Shown in pieces: positions 31,310-39,698 of a stretch of 43,708 bases of DNA; the first letter of the stretch is position 1; every line of letters starts with the position of its first letter. The notes under the pieces were generated by a model. It did no database searches. It saw nothing but the letters and a program-made list of their open reading frames with translations, and had not been told where the DNA came from. The stretch covers positions 1 to 43,708 of the forward strand of contig RDOA01000028.1 in the NCBI GenBank assembly GCA_011364925.1. The letters run 5' to 3'. The position numbers and the translations under genes were made by a program. The stretch comes from Promethearchaeota archaeon. Lineage in GTDB: Archaea > Asgardarchaeota > Lokiarchaeia > Sigyniarchaeales > SOKP01.

Positions 31310-31438
31310 ATGACACACAGAGACATATTTAAAGTTGATAAGTTAAAAGATTTTTACAAGAAGAATTTCCATGAGGAAATGGACGATCAAATTAAAGAAT
31401 CGGTAGAATTGATTGGACTGTCTAATTTCGAAAATTAA
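31310..31438 (+). CDS. Possible small protein after hxlA
   Basis: A frame on the plus strand runs from within hxlA to 31438 and continues past the hxlA stop. From an ATG at 31310 it gives 42 residues, MTHRDIFKVDKLKDFYKK and on, ending GLSNFEN. A TTG at 31304 or an upstream start inside hxlA would give a longer product containing GKSGYCGPAPLN. The composition (charged, helical, no repeats) resembles a real small protein, but there is no Shine-Dalgarno site and no family was recognised. A sequencing frameshift of hxlA is unlikely because HPS is already full length. Confidence 0.3.
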   Translation: MTHRDIFKVDKLKDFYKKNFHEEMDDQIKESVELIGLSNFEN

Positions 31439-31614
31439 AAATTAATTATAAATTTTTCTTTAATTCTACCTTACATAAATTTTTTTTAAAACGAAAATAG
31501 GGTATTTTACTAATATAATGATCTTTCTAATAACATTTTTTATTAAATAAATGAAAAAGGTTATAAACTCAAAAAAATTTCATAATCTCATCTAATAATA
31601 TGGGAGTGACATTT

Positions 31615-32283
31615 ATGGAAACCATAAATAAGTTTGAGACTATGGCTCAAGAAAACTTGAGAATAGCAAAGCAAGAAAAGGCATTAGCAAAAGAGTCGAA
31701 ATTAGTCGGTGAAACTGAATTAAAAAGAGCAAAGGCGCGTGAATCGCTTGTAGAAAAAGAATTAGAACTTGCAAGAATAAAACGAGCGTGGGCTGAAAAA
31801 AAAATTAATCTTGTAATTGATAAACGCAATCTTAAGAATAAAGGATATATTGGGATACAAGAGAACGATCTAAAAAGTGAGGAAAAAACAGCTCTATTTA
31901 GTCAGAAAATAGCGATAATCCAAGAGCAAATTGCCCAATTAGATAGTGAAGTTGCTTTTTTAGAAAAGAAAATAGCTAAAAAATTAATAAATCTCGTTAA
32001 TGACAAATTAGAAGCGGTAAAAGAGAGAGAAAAACTTTCAAAAGTCCAAGAGAATTACGTTAAAGATTTGAAAACAAAAGTTCCTGAAACCAATCTGACA
32101 AAGGATTTAGATATGATAAACAATCAAGAAAAAGCATTAAATAAAGCTAGAAGCATAATTGTTGAAGAAGAAACTGAGATAAATAATAAACATAATGAAT
32201 TGGCTAATTTAAAGAAAGAACTTTCCTTAAAACTCTCTGAAAGAGAAAAAATTAGACCTGGTCAAAATGATTTTGATCTATAA
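31615..32283 (+). CDS. Coiled-coil protein, unknown
   Basis: The 222-residue protein is almost entirely helical coiled coil, with heptad-like spacing of L, I, A and K/E/R from about residue 10 to 210. There is no membrane segment or catalytic motif. The ATG at 31615 is preceded by GGGAGTGACATTT, giving a plausible ribosome-binding site; an ATG at 31600 (inside that site) is the alternative. It may be an oligomeric scaffold of unknown role. It is followed after 76 bases by a small membrane protein on the same strand. Confidence 0.65.
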   Translation: METINKFETMAQENLRIAKQEKALAKESKLVGETELKRAKARESLVEKELELARIKRAWAEKKINLVIDKRNLKNKGYIGIQENDLKSEEKTALFSQKIAIIQEQIAQLDSEVAFLEKKIAKKLINLVNDKLEAVKEREKLSKVQENYVKDLKTKVPETNLTKDLDMINNQEKALNKARSIIVEEETEINNKHNELANLKKELSLKLSEREKIRPGQNDFDL

Positions 32284-32359
32284 TGAAAAGCAAAAAAATC
32301 AAACTAATCTATTCTAAAAAAAGAAAATTGCAAAATTAGTTGAATTGGTGTATAAGATC

Positions 32360-32569
32360 ATGACTCTTGAAAAAGGGAAAGATATTTCGTGGGTTTTTAA
32401 AATAATATTGATTATTGCTGTTCTAATTGTCGTGATTATAATAGGATTTATATTAAATTTCTCAATTGCTTTCTTCATTGGATTAGCAATTGGGATAGTA
32501 GCAGCTATAATAATATTATTGATAATTTTCAAAATGCCAAAAATTTATGTTAAAGTAAGTAAATATTAG
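32360..32569 (+). CDS. Small two-helix membrane protein, unknown
   Basis: From the ATG at 32360 (an upstream TTG at 32345 is the alternative) the 69-residue protein consists of a charged lead (LEKGKDISW) and two long hydrophobic segments, rich in I and V, ending with KMPKIYVKVSKY. No family was recognised. It may be transcribed with the coiled-coil gene just upstream, since the gap is 76 bases. Confidence 0.5.
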   Translation: MTLEKGKDISWVFKIILIIAVLIVVIIIGFILNFSIAFFIGLAIGIVAAIIILLIIFKMPKIYVKVSKY

Positions 32570-32634
32570 ATTTTTTGGAAATAAGCAAAATTCCTTTTTT
32601 TTCTAATAATTTCTAATTTAAAATTTTTTTAAAA

Positions 32635-32658
32635 TTGAATTATAATTTAATAATTCAA
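32635..32658 (+). terminator. Candidate terminator hairpin after the small membrane protein
   Basis: TTGAATTAT (32635-32643) and ATAATTCAA (32650-32658) are perfect complements around a 6-base loop, 65 bases after the stop at 32569. A T-rich stretch precedes it. The layout matches the hairpin at 29181-29204. AT-rich composition lowers confidence. Confidence 0.4.
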
Positions 32659-32857
32659 ACTTTAATTTAGCAATCTTAACTTAGTTGACATTAGAGAGCT
32701 TAAAACTGCGTTAAAATGCTTTACTTATCCTATTTAAGTTTTTACATTTTCGTCTTATTTTCCTATTTTGAACAAATAAGGAAAATTATGGCGGTCTTTA
32801 TTTTACGTTTATTTTTTATTCTAATTAATAATTAGGGTTTAAATTAGCGGATAAAGA

Positions 32858-32867
32858 TATATTTATA
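32858..32867 (+). promoter_or_regulatory. TATA box before the membrane esterase
   Basis: TATATTTATA lies about 65 bases before the TTG at 32928. A start about 27 bases from its centre, near 32889, gives a leader of about 39 bases. No clear Shine-Dalgarno site precedes the TTG. Confidence 0.4.
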
Positions 32868-32927
32868 AGCTTAATTGAAAGGTATTCGAGTCCTAGTTAA
32901 GAAGACACAGCTATATAAGCGGTTTAA

Positions 32928-34658
32928 TTGAACTTAAAATACATTGTACGGAAACTTAATGGAATTTTTACCGTAAGGAATGTAAGTTATTCTCTACTTT
33001 TATTAAACGTATTTTGTTTTGTCTCCGGTGTTTTATATATTGTTATTCCTGGTTATATGTTATTTTGGGACGTATTTGGAGTAATTTTAACAATTACACT
33101 TTTTGACAACCTTTTATTAGTGTATCTTAATTTGGTGAAAGTGAACAAAAGGAGTAAACTAGGATTTAGATTATATTTAGTGGGTTTTTTCTATCTTGTT
33201 TTTATGATTTTGGCGATGTTCGGAATGGAACAAGGCAATTTAATAAGTTCTAGCACAGTTTCCGACAGTTTTTTGGGAGGATATGCATTAACTTATCTTA
33301 GTTACTTCGGGATTTTAACATTTGGAATTGGATTGGGATTATATGATATTTTAACCCGAAAAAATCCTGCTTTATGGGATAAAGAATATGGTCATGAAAG
33401 AATAAAATTCATGAAAAATGCAAGAGTTCAACAAATTCTAAGGAAATTTTTAGTCGTTGTATCGTGGAGTGGTTTTATTTTCGGCGCTTTTTGCGGTTTT
33501 ATTACAGTTTTCGGTGTATTTGAATTTGTAACAACTCAACTTACTTACATATCATCTCAGTATGGAGTTTTTCTATCGTTTATCTTCTTATCTAACACGA
33601 TCATTTTATTGAAGTTAAAGCGAGGAAGATGGGAAAGGAAGAAATTTCGAAGAGTTGCAATCGTCGGAGTTTTTATATCTGTAGCATTACTAAGTCCTCT
33701 AATGCTTTCAAAAGTGACTGCTATGGATGCTGAAGCGCGCTTTTCTGAAGCGTTTGGTCGAAATTGGCAACAGGAGATTCCTTCAGAAATTAACGACTAT
33801 TTTTTACAAACTTCGTTTTCTCCAGCAGGGTATTATTTAGGAATCCCTCCTAAAGATTGTAGAATAATAGAAAATGTTTTATTTTACGATAATGAGAGTA
33901 TTAAATTGTATTTTGATGCATATATGCCGTTAGGGAAAGGTAAAGATCTTCCAGGCCAGAATTCCACCTTAATTCGGATTCATGGGGGAGGTTGGGTATC
34001 AGGAGATAAAGGAGAGTCAAACATGATGCAGATGAATGAATATTTTGCAGCCCAAGGTTACATAGTGTTTGATATTCAATATGGATTACACGATTCCTCA
34101 ATTTCTGGAATTGATTTCATTACGCCTAGTTATAACAAGGGAGATTTTAATATTGACGATATGATTCGTCATATTGGTATATTTACAAAATATATTGGTG
34201 AAAATGCCAAAATTTATGGTGCTAATTTAGATTCTGTTTTCTTTAGTGGAGGATCTTCAGGAGGACACCTCGCAAGCGCAGCAGGCTTAGCATTATCAAG
34301 TGGAAATTATTCAAATTTGTTCAATCAAAACCTAACAGTTAAAGGAATAATCCCATTTTATCCATCAAATGGCCAAACGGTATTTTTTGGTATTGATGGA
34401 AAAGACGAATTTATTCACCCCGCGAAATTAATCATCCTGGATAGTCCCCCCTGCTTAATATTTCAAGGAACTCACGATGTTCTTACATATTTTGGCATAA
34501 GTAATCACTTCAGAGACACCTATCTTGCTAAGGGTAATAATAATTGTGCTATTATATGGATGTTGATGGGTGGCCATTCTAGTGATGTTTATTTTTCTGG
34601 GTATTACAACCAGATTTTTCTCTATTTTATGGAACGATTTATGTATCTCTACCGGTAG
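32928..34658 (+). CDS. Seven-helix membrane protein with a C-terminal alpha/beta-hydrolase (HSL-type esterase) domain
   Basis: The 576-residue protein has about seven hydrophobic segments in residues 20-265. The loops between helices 2-3, 4-5 and 6-7 are basic (VKVNKRSKLGFR, ERIKFMKNARVQ, KLKRGRWERKKFRR), so these face the cytosol and the domain after helix 7 faces outside. That domain (about 290-576) is an alpha/beta hydrolase of the HSL/esterase type: HGGGW (oxyanion motif), FFSGGSSGGHLAS (nucleophile Ser in G-x-S-x-G), and a likely acid and base in GTHDVLT and GGHSSD. It probably hydrolyses an ester outside the cell; the substrate is unknown. The start is TTG at 32928, since no ATG is in frame upstream. 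No recognised partner gene is adjacent. Confidence 0.8.
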   Translation: MNLKYIVRKLNGIFTVRNVSYSLLLLNVFCFVSGVLYIVIPGYMLFWDVFGVILTITLFDNLLLVYLNLVKVNKRSKLGFRLYLVGFFYLVFMILAMFGMEQGNLISSSTVSDSFLGGYALTYLSYFGILTFGIGLGLYDILTRKNPALWDKEYGHERIKFMKNARVQQILRKFLVVVSWSGFIFGAFCGFITVFGVFEFVTTQLTYISSQYGVFLSFIFLSNTIILLKLKRGRWERKKFRRVAIVGVFISVALLSPLMLSKVTAMDAEARFSEAFGRNWQQEIPSEINDYFLQTSFSPAGYYLGIPPKDCRIIENVLFYDNESIKLYFDAYMPLGKGKDLPGQNSTLIRIHGGGWVSGDKGESNMMQMNEYFAAQGYIVFDIQYGLHDSSISGIDFITPSYNKGDFNIDDMIRHIGIFTKYIGENAKIYGANLDSVFFSGGSSGGHLASAAGLALSSGNYSNLFNQNLTVKGIIPFYPSNGQTVFFGIDGKDEFIHPAKLIILDSPPCLIFQGTHDVLTYFGISNHFRDTYLAKGNNNCAIIWMLMGGHSSDVYFSGYYNQIFLYFMERFMYLYR

Positions 34659-34702
34659 GTCTTCAAAGGATTCCCGTTTTTTCCATATTTTCTATTTTTC
34701 AC

Positions 34703-34713
34703 ATATATATTTA
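34703..34713 (+). promoter_or_regulatory. TATA box of the PlsY-like fusion gene
   Basis: ATATATATTTA is a good archaeal TATA box. A start about 27 bases from its centre, near 34735, lies 37 bases upstream of the ATG at 34772, with GACGTGATA as a weak ribosome-binding site. It separates this gene from the esterase gene, whose stop is at 34658. Confidence 0.45.
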
Positions 34714-34771
34714 AGGAATCGTATAATAATATTCCCGTATACACAATTTTGTAAATTTGGGACGTGATAAT

Positions 34772-35980
34772 ATGGAACCTTTTACAATTTTCATAAATAT
34801 TATAGGCATTATACTAGGTTATCTTATCGGTTCAATAAATCCATCTTACATTTTCGGCAGATCGAAAAAACTCGACATACGAGAACAAGGATCCGGTGTT
34901 GCTGGTACGGTTAATACATTTCAAGTTTTAGGTCTGAAATACGCTATACCAACGGGCACTTTTGATTTTTTCAAAGGTATCCTAACGATCTACTTATCTT
35001 TATTAATTGGCGCTGATTTTATATTTGCGCAAATTAGCGGGTTAGCAGTTATAGCGGGTCATGTCTTTCCTATTTATTTTAAATTTCGTGGAGGTCAAGG
35101 TATGGCAACTGCTTCAGGTATCATGCTTGCGTATTTGTTACACTATCTTCTTATTGGTCCTGAAATGCTTATCTTTATCTTCGTATATTTAATTTTCGTA
35201 CTCGGTATTTTTCTTTATGTGACGAGAATAGGTATTATTGTGGCGATTATAGCTCTTGGTTTAATTGGATACGCAGCGTTTTTGTATTATCCTGGTAATC
35301 CTTATAATCTTTTCTTTTTGATTGTTGTCGTATACAACATGTTAGTTTCGCTCTACGATACAATAAAAGGAAAAGTTATAAAAATCGAAGATGAGGATTT
35401 CAAAAGTCATTGGTGGCGAGTAGCAACGAGACCTTTTGCTTTCTTGTTCATTTTTTTTTATCTACTCTCCACTAAAATAGTAGCTCTTCTTATCATAGGA
35501 GTTGTTGCAATAGTTTTCATCGCGGTTGACATAACAAGATTCTTGAATAAACAAACAAACGAACTCCTGACAGTAAAAGTCAAATCTATTTTTCGGAAAG
35601 GTGAAGAGAAGAAGTTTTCTTCTATGACCATATTTCTTGTCGCGACTTTCATAACACTCCTATTATTCGACAAGGATATAGCTGTTACGGCCCTGACTTT
35701 TCTAATTTTTGGTGATATCTTTAGTAAAATATTTGGATTAGCTTTTGGTAAGCATAAAATATTCCAAAAGACCTTGGAAGGAACACTTGCATATTTTGGG
35801 TGTGTACTAATCTGTGGTTTTGTCCTTTACAACACTTTAGGAGTGCCTTTACTAATATTACTAATAGGAGGAATCACTGCTCCGCTTGTTGAATTATTTT
35901 CTTTTCAACTCAACGATAACTTTACAGTCTCTCTAATTAGCGGTTCTGTAATGACAGTGGCAAGAATATTTGGCCTTTAA
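34772..35980 (+). CDS. PlsY-like acyltransferase fused to a dolichol/phytol kinase-like (SEC59/DGK1/VTE5) domain
   Basis: The first half (about 1-205) is a PlsY-type membrane protein: GSINPSYIFGRSKKLDIRE, GSGVAGTVNTFQVLG, FDFFKGILTIYL and HVFPIYFKFRGGQGMATASG match the acyl-phosphate:glycerol-3-phosphate acyltransferase motifs. Two changes stand out: the Asn of 'GSGN' is Val, and the second Lys of 'GGKGVA' is Gln. The second half (about 215-402) has the CTP-dependent lipid kinase pattern, with IFGDIFSKIFGLAFGKHK, KTLEGTLAYFG and APLVELFSFQLNDNFTVSL. PlsY makes lysophosphatidate from G3P; the second domain phosphorylates a lipid alcohol. The fusion could couple both, or the first domain may act on another substrate. 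An upstream TTG (34757) is the alternative start. About ten or more membrane segments are expected. Confidence 0.75.
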   Translation: MEPFTIFINIIGIILGYLIGSINPSYIFGRSKKLDIREQGSGVAGTVNTFQVLGLKYAIPTGTFDFFKGILTIYLSLLIGADFIFAQISGLAVIAGHVFPIYFKFRGGQGMATASGIMLAYLLHYLLIGPEMLIFIFVYLIFVLGIFLYVTRIGIIVAIIALGLIGYAAFLYYPGNPYNLFFLIVVVYNMLVSLYDTIKGKVIKIEDEDFKSHWWRVATRPFAFLFIFFYLLSTKIVALLIIGVVAIVFIAVDITRFLNKQTNELLTVKVKSIFRKGEEKKFSSMTIFLVATFITLLLFDKDIAVTALTFLIFGDIFSKIFGLAFGKHKIFQKTLEGTLAYFGCVLICGFVLYNTLGVPLLILLIGGITAPLVELFSFQLNDNFTVSLISGSVMTVARIFGL

Positions 35981-36068
35981 TCATACTTATAATCGCTTTA
36001 AACCATCTTTTTTTATTTTTTCTTTGCTAAAAAAATATGATAGTTTTTGAATTTGGTAAAAAATAGTG

Positions 36069-36079
36069 TTATATATATT
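36069..36079 (+). promoter_or_regulatory. TATA box fitting a leaderless start at 36101
   Basis: The run TTATATATATT lies with its centre 27 bases upstream of the ATG at 36101, the distance expected if transcription starts at that ATG. This argues for the later start of the following gene over the upstream TTG (36047) and ATG in-frame codons. Confidence 0.5.
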
Positions 36080-36100
36080 TACTATATGTTATTTATAAGA

Positions 36101-36889
36101 ATGTCTTATATTGAAAAAAAGTATAACAGTAAAATATTAGAAGTATTCGATGAACTTACTAAATTAGAGCAAGATATTCTTGAGCTCTTTGCATTTAAAT
36201 CAATAGAATATTCTGATAAGGTCGCAAAATTATGCGCGCTTAGTACCAATAAAATAAATCTCATTCTTAAGAAATACTATCCAGAAATTAAACAGATTAG
36301 TGACAAGCTTAGAATAAAATCTCGATTGAAATTTTATTTCGATTTAATAGATAAATTGACTCATTATATACGGTGTGTAGAAGAATTTCAAAACTTAGAT
36401 GATCAGTATTACGAGACTATAATAGAATTCATCAATGATAAGGAAAATCTAATCTCGGGTAAATATAAAGACATCAGTTCTAATGAACTAACAGTTTTTT
36501 ACGACAAAAAAACACGCGAAGAATTAGAAAGAGTTCTTGCAGAAAAGATCGAAGCAGGAAGTACCCAATTCTTTACTTTCGGATCCTTGGAAGCGGAAGT
36601 TAAAAAAATTGCGAGGATCGCTGGAGCAGAAGAGATTGCAATTCTTAAGGATGAAGAGTTATTAAGAAGAGCGGAGTTTATTAACGATCCAAAAACAATT
36701 GTTCATTATTCGGTGTATTCTAAAGATGAAGATTTACTGAAAGAAATTGGCAGAGAAATAAAAAATTACCTTAACTCAAAAGGATTTGAAGCGATTATTC
36801 TCTTGTTAGAAATTACAGATACTATGCAAGAACGAGAATTTATAGCAGGATCGGTTATTACTAACGCAGATTTACTTCCTGATCCTTAA
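36101..36889 (+). CDS. Unknown protein with a helical, possibly HTH N-terminus
   Basis: No family was recognised. Starting at ATG 36101 (262 residues), residues 10-75 are helical with 'LTKLEQDILELFAFKSIEYSDKVAKLCALSTNKINLILKK', an arrangement compatible with a winged-helix or HTH domain. The central region (about 80-150) is helical and tyrosine-rich. The C-terminal part (about 165-262) is alpha/beta: QFFTFGSLEAEVKKIARIAG, an IAILKDEELLRRAEFI strand-helix, and GFEAIILLLEITDTMQERE. This could be an effector-binding domain, so a transcription regulator is possible but unproven. There is no zinc or signal motif. Confidence 0.5.
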   Translation: MSYIEKKYNSKILEVFDELTKLEQDILELFAFKSIEYSDKVAKLCALSTNKINLILKKYYPEIKQISDKLRIKSRLKFYFDLIDKLTHYIRCVEEFQNLDDQYYETIIEFINDKENLISGKYKDISSNELTVFYDKKTREELERVLAEKIEAGSTQFFTFGSLEAEVKKIARIAGAEEIAILKDEELLRRAEFINDPKTIVHYSVYSKDEDLLKEIGREIKNYLNSKGFEAIILLLEITDTMQEREFIAGSVITNADLLPDP

Positions 36890-36997
36890 ATCTATCATAT
36901 TATATTAATAGTTAACTTCTATCACTCATTTTTAAAAAGAATTGAGTTTTTCTCAAAAAATATTTAACTTTTAATGTATTTATTTTGATGATTATTT

Positions 36998-38473
36998 ATG
37001 GCTTATAAGAAAAAGGAAGCTCCCATAACTGGAATAACAATATCAAAGGAAGAGGATTTTTCTGGTTGGTTCACAGAGTTAATAACTAAGGCAGATTTAG
37101 CAGATGTTAGATACAACATTAAAGGCTTTGTTGTATATCGAGAATGGGCAACTATCACCATAAAAAAGATGTATGCCAAGTATGAGAAATGTCTGGAAGA
37201 TAAAGGACACATGCCGCTGACGATGCCTTCGTTAATCCCAGAATCTAATTTTTTCTTAGAAGCAGAACACGTAAAAGGTTTCACTCCAGAAGTTTTTTGG
37301 GTGACTGAAGCGGGTAGTTCGGGTAAGCTAGCAGAACGGTTAGCTTTACGCCCTACAAGTGAAACAGCTCTTTATAAAATGTATTCGTTATGGATTCGGA
37401 GTTATAAAGATCTGCCTTTTAAAAGATATCTCTCGTGTCAAGTTTGGAGGTATGAAGGCAAATCTACGAGGCCATTTTTTCGCGCAAGAGAATTCCATTG
37501 GATTGAGTCTCATAATGTATTTGCTACATTAGAAGAAGCGATGAATCAAGTAAAAGAAGATATGGAAACTACCTATCAAATGCTTCGGGATGAGTCTTGT
37601 TTACCTATTATCTTTTTCCAAAGACCCGAATGGGATAAGTTTCCTGGAGCGGTGCATACATACGCCGCAGATGCATTAATGGGTTCTGGTAAGGTTATTC
37701 AATTACCATCAACACACTTGCTAGGACAAAATTTTGCGAAACCATTTGATGTAAAATTTATCGATACTGATGGAACAGAGAAATACGGGTATCAAACATG
37801 TTATGGACCAGCACAAAGCAGGAACTATGGGGCAATGATTGCATATTTGGGGGACGACAAGGGTTTAGTGTTGCCTTTTGATTTTGCACCAATTCAAGTG
37901 ATAATTATACCTATCATCTTTAAAGGAAAAGAAAAAATAGTTTTAGATAAAGCGGATAAATTGTATAATCTATTTAAGGGTAAATATAGCGTAAAAGTTG
38001 ATGACTCAGATGAATCTGCTGGAAATAAGTTCTATTACTGGGAATTAAGAGGAGTTCCTATTCGAATAGAGATTGGTCCTAAAGACATTACAAAAAACCA
38101 AGTAGTTGTCATTAAAAGACACGACGGTCAGAAATTTTTTGTAAAAGAAAACGAAATAGAGAAATTCATCGATAACATTGCTACTAATTATACAAAAGAA
38201 CTCAGAGAGAAGAGTATGATTGATTTTGAATCACAAGTAGAAGTTGTTTATGAAAAAGATAGTGCAATTGAAGCAATTAATAACGGAAAAATCGTGTGTT
38301 GTGGATTTTGTTCAATAGATTTTGATGGAGAACCTTGTGCTGAAGTTGTAGAGAAAGAAGTTGGAGGATTCGTTCGTGGTAAGAGAGTTGACGAGGAAAA
38401 GCACGAATTTAAAACTTGTTTAATTTGTAACAAACCTGCAACTTGCACAGTTTATATTGCCAGAAGTTACTAG
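36998..38473 (+). CDS. proS: Prolyl-tRNA synthetase, archaeal/eukaryal type
   Basis: The enzyme attaches proline to its tRNA. The 491-residue protein has RPTSETALY (proline-site loop), motif 2 in WRYEGKSTRPFFRAREFHWIES, and motif 3 region SRNYGAMIAYLGDDKGLVLP. An anticodon-binding domain follows (about 300-400), then a C-terminal zinc-binding domain (CCGFCSIDFDGEPC and CLICNKPATC). The C-terminus ends in Tyr, as is typical of this class. One residue is unusual: after GLVLP the family's Pro-Pro-(Arg/Lys) is Pro293-Phe294-Asp295, replacing the basic motif 3 residue. Whether related archaea share this is unknown to me. ATG at 36998, 109 bases after the previous stop. Function is well supported by overall similarity. 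Confidence 0.93.
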   Translation: MAYKKKEAPITGITISKEEDFSGWFTELITKADLADVRYNIKGFVVYREWATITIKKMYAKYEKCLEDKGHMPLTMPSLIPESNFFLEAEHVKGFTPEVFWVTEAGSSGKLAERLALRPTSETALYKMYSLWIRSYKDLPFKRYLSCQVWRYEGKSTRPFFRAREFHWIESHNVFATLEEAMNQVKEDMETTYQMLRDESCLPIIFFQRPEWDKFPGAVHTYAADALMGSGKVIQLPSTHLLGQNFAKPFDVKFIDTDGTEKYGYQTCYGPAQSRNYGAMIAYLGDDKGLVLPFDFAPIQVIIIPIIFKGKEKIVLDKADKLYNLFKGKYSVKVDDSDESAGNKFYYWELRGVPIRIEIGPKDITKNQVVVIKRHDGQKFFVKENEIEKFIDNIATNYTKELREKSMIDFESQVEVVYEKDSAIEAINNGKIVCCGFCSIDFDGEPCAEVVEKEVGGFVRGKRVDEEKHEFKTCLICNKPATCTVYIARSY

Positions 38474-38502
38474 GCAGGCTTAAAAAAGTTTAGAATGTAT
38501 TG

Positions 38503-38796
38503 CTATTTATCCGTATAACCAATAAATCCAGCAATTAAAGTTAAAATTCCTCCCGCTAAGCTACTGAAGATTATTGTGATTATACCGATTCCTACAAACA
38601 ATAACCAATTCAGAGGTATGGGATCGCCGGGTTTAATAACACTAAGTAAAATGACTACCGATAAAACTATTGAAACTACTAATAAAATTACATATGAATA
38701 GTCGACCCTTCTCACATTAAAACTTATGATAGTTTCAATTAACGTAATTACTCCGCCTAATCCTCCTAACAATCTCATTAAATCTTCTTCTCTCAT
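38503..38796 (-). CDS. Small three-helix membrane protein, unknown
   Basis: The 97-residue protein has three hydrophobic segments (about 10-28, 34-52 and 63-92) with RRVDYS between the first and second and IKPGDPIP before the third. A charged MREEDLMRLL lead starts it. The family is unknown; the glycine-rich first and third segments may pack tightly. It is convergent with proS and ends 30 bases from its stop. Confidence 0.5.
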   Translation of the reverse strand: MREEDLMRLLGGLGGVITLIETIISFNVRRVDYSYVILLVVSIVLSVVILLSVIKPGDPIPLNWLLFVGIGIITIIFSSLAGGILTLIAGFIGYTDK

Positions 38797-38994
38797 AAAA
38801 TCACATAATTTTTTTTGAAATAGAAACAGTTATCACATCGTTCAATAACTTCTCTTGAAGCAATGATGTTGGGTTAGTTATTTAAAACCAATTGGAATAA
38901 AATTAACAACTTTTTTAACTTATTATTTTGAGTGATATGGTTTAAATCCTTTCCTAAACAAGTTTTGTATAAGTAACAGGATGAATTTAGAACA

Positions 38995-39630
38995 ATGAAA
39001 CAGATAGATAAGCTTTATAGTAGTGCTATTGTAAGTTTTATGATTGTAATTGGTGCTCTCATTGGTTTTTTATCAGCTATTGTAGCAATAATATTATATT
39101 TTTTAGCTGATCCCAACTTTAGCTTTCTAACACATTGGGTTAGCCATCTAGGAATAGGACCAAACGGTTCGAATCTTGTCTTTAATGGTGGAATGATTTA
39201 CTCTGGAGTTATTTGTTGGGTGTATACTTTATACTTATCTGGGTATTTACATAAAAGGGGGGCAATGAATTTCTTAATTCTAATCTCTCTCGTTTGTGGT
39301 GTTATATTAGGAGTTGGTCTTCTTTTACTTGGAATCTTCCCTTTAGGAAAAATATTTGGAATGCATAATATTGCTGCTGGACTATTCTTTTTTGGAGGAT
39401 TATTTAGTAGTATTTTTTACGGGATTACTACGTATTTCACACCAAACATTTCGAAATTTCAATCACTCGTAGGTTTCCTGGTAGCGACTATATTTTTGTC
39501 CTATATTATTATTAATTCTTTACCGATTAGCAATTCTTTTAAAATGATCGCGGAGTGGTCAGTGTTCTTCGCAATTCCTACATGGATTTTATCTCAAGGA
39601 GTTCTTATTTTACACTCAGAAAAACCATGA
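38995..39630 (+). CDS. DUF998-family membrane protein
   Basis: The 211-residue protein has about six hydrophobic segments. It shows the DUF998 features: an early SHLGIGPNGSNLVFNGGMI segment, a central GIFPLGKIFGMHNIAAGLFFFGG stretch with the conserved His, and another helix pair at the end. DUF998 has no known function; members occur across bacteria and archaea. Starts at ATG 38995, and it precedes the MBL-fold gene on the same strand by 56 bases. Family assignment is good. Confidence 0.75.
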   Translation: MKQIDKLYSSAIVSFMIVIGALIGFLSAIVAIILYFLADPNFSFLTHWVSHLGIGPNGSNLVFNGGMIYSGVICWVYTLYLSGYLHKRGAMNFLILISLVCGVILGVGLLLLGIFPLGKIFGMHNIAAGLFFFGGLFSSIFYGITTYFTPNISKFQSLVGFLVATIFLSYIIINSLPISNSFKMIAEWSVFFAIPTWILSQGVLILHSEKP

Positions 39631-39698
39631 TTTAAAATTCCAAAAACTTAAGAGATTTAGTTCTTTTCCTTTCAAAAATAGGTAAATTGTATGTTATA

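Larger units (their letters stand above)
32570..32927. other. 358-base non-coding region before the membrane esterase
   Basis: No gene or RNA was recognised. It contains a candidate hairpin (32635-32658), an AT-rich middle section and a TATA-like run (32858-32867) before the membrane esterase. It is otherwise featureless. Confidence 0.6.

Noticed and set aside
30489-31316. Minus-strand frames opposite hxlA and its leader
   Set aside because: Shadow frames of a real gene and its promoter region.
34570-34767. Plus-strand frame across the esterase end and the PlsY promoter
   Set aside because: It overlaps a strong TATA box and the end of the esterase in another frame; composition is not protein-like.
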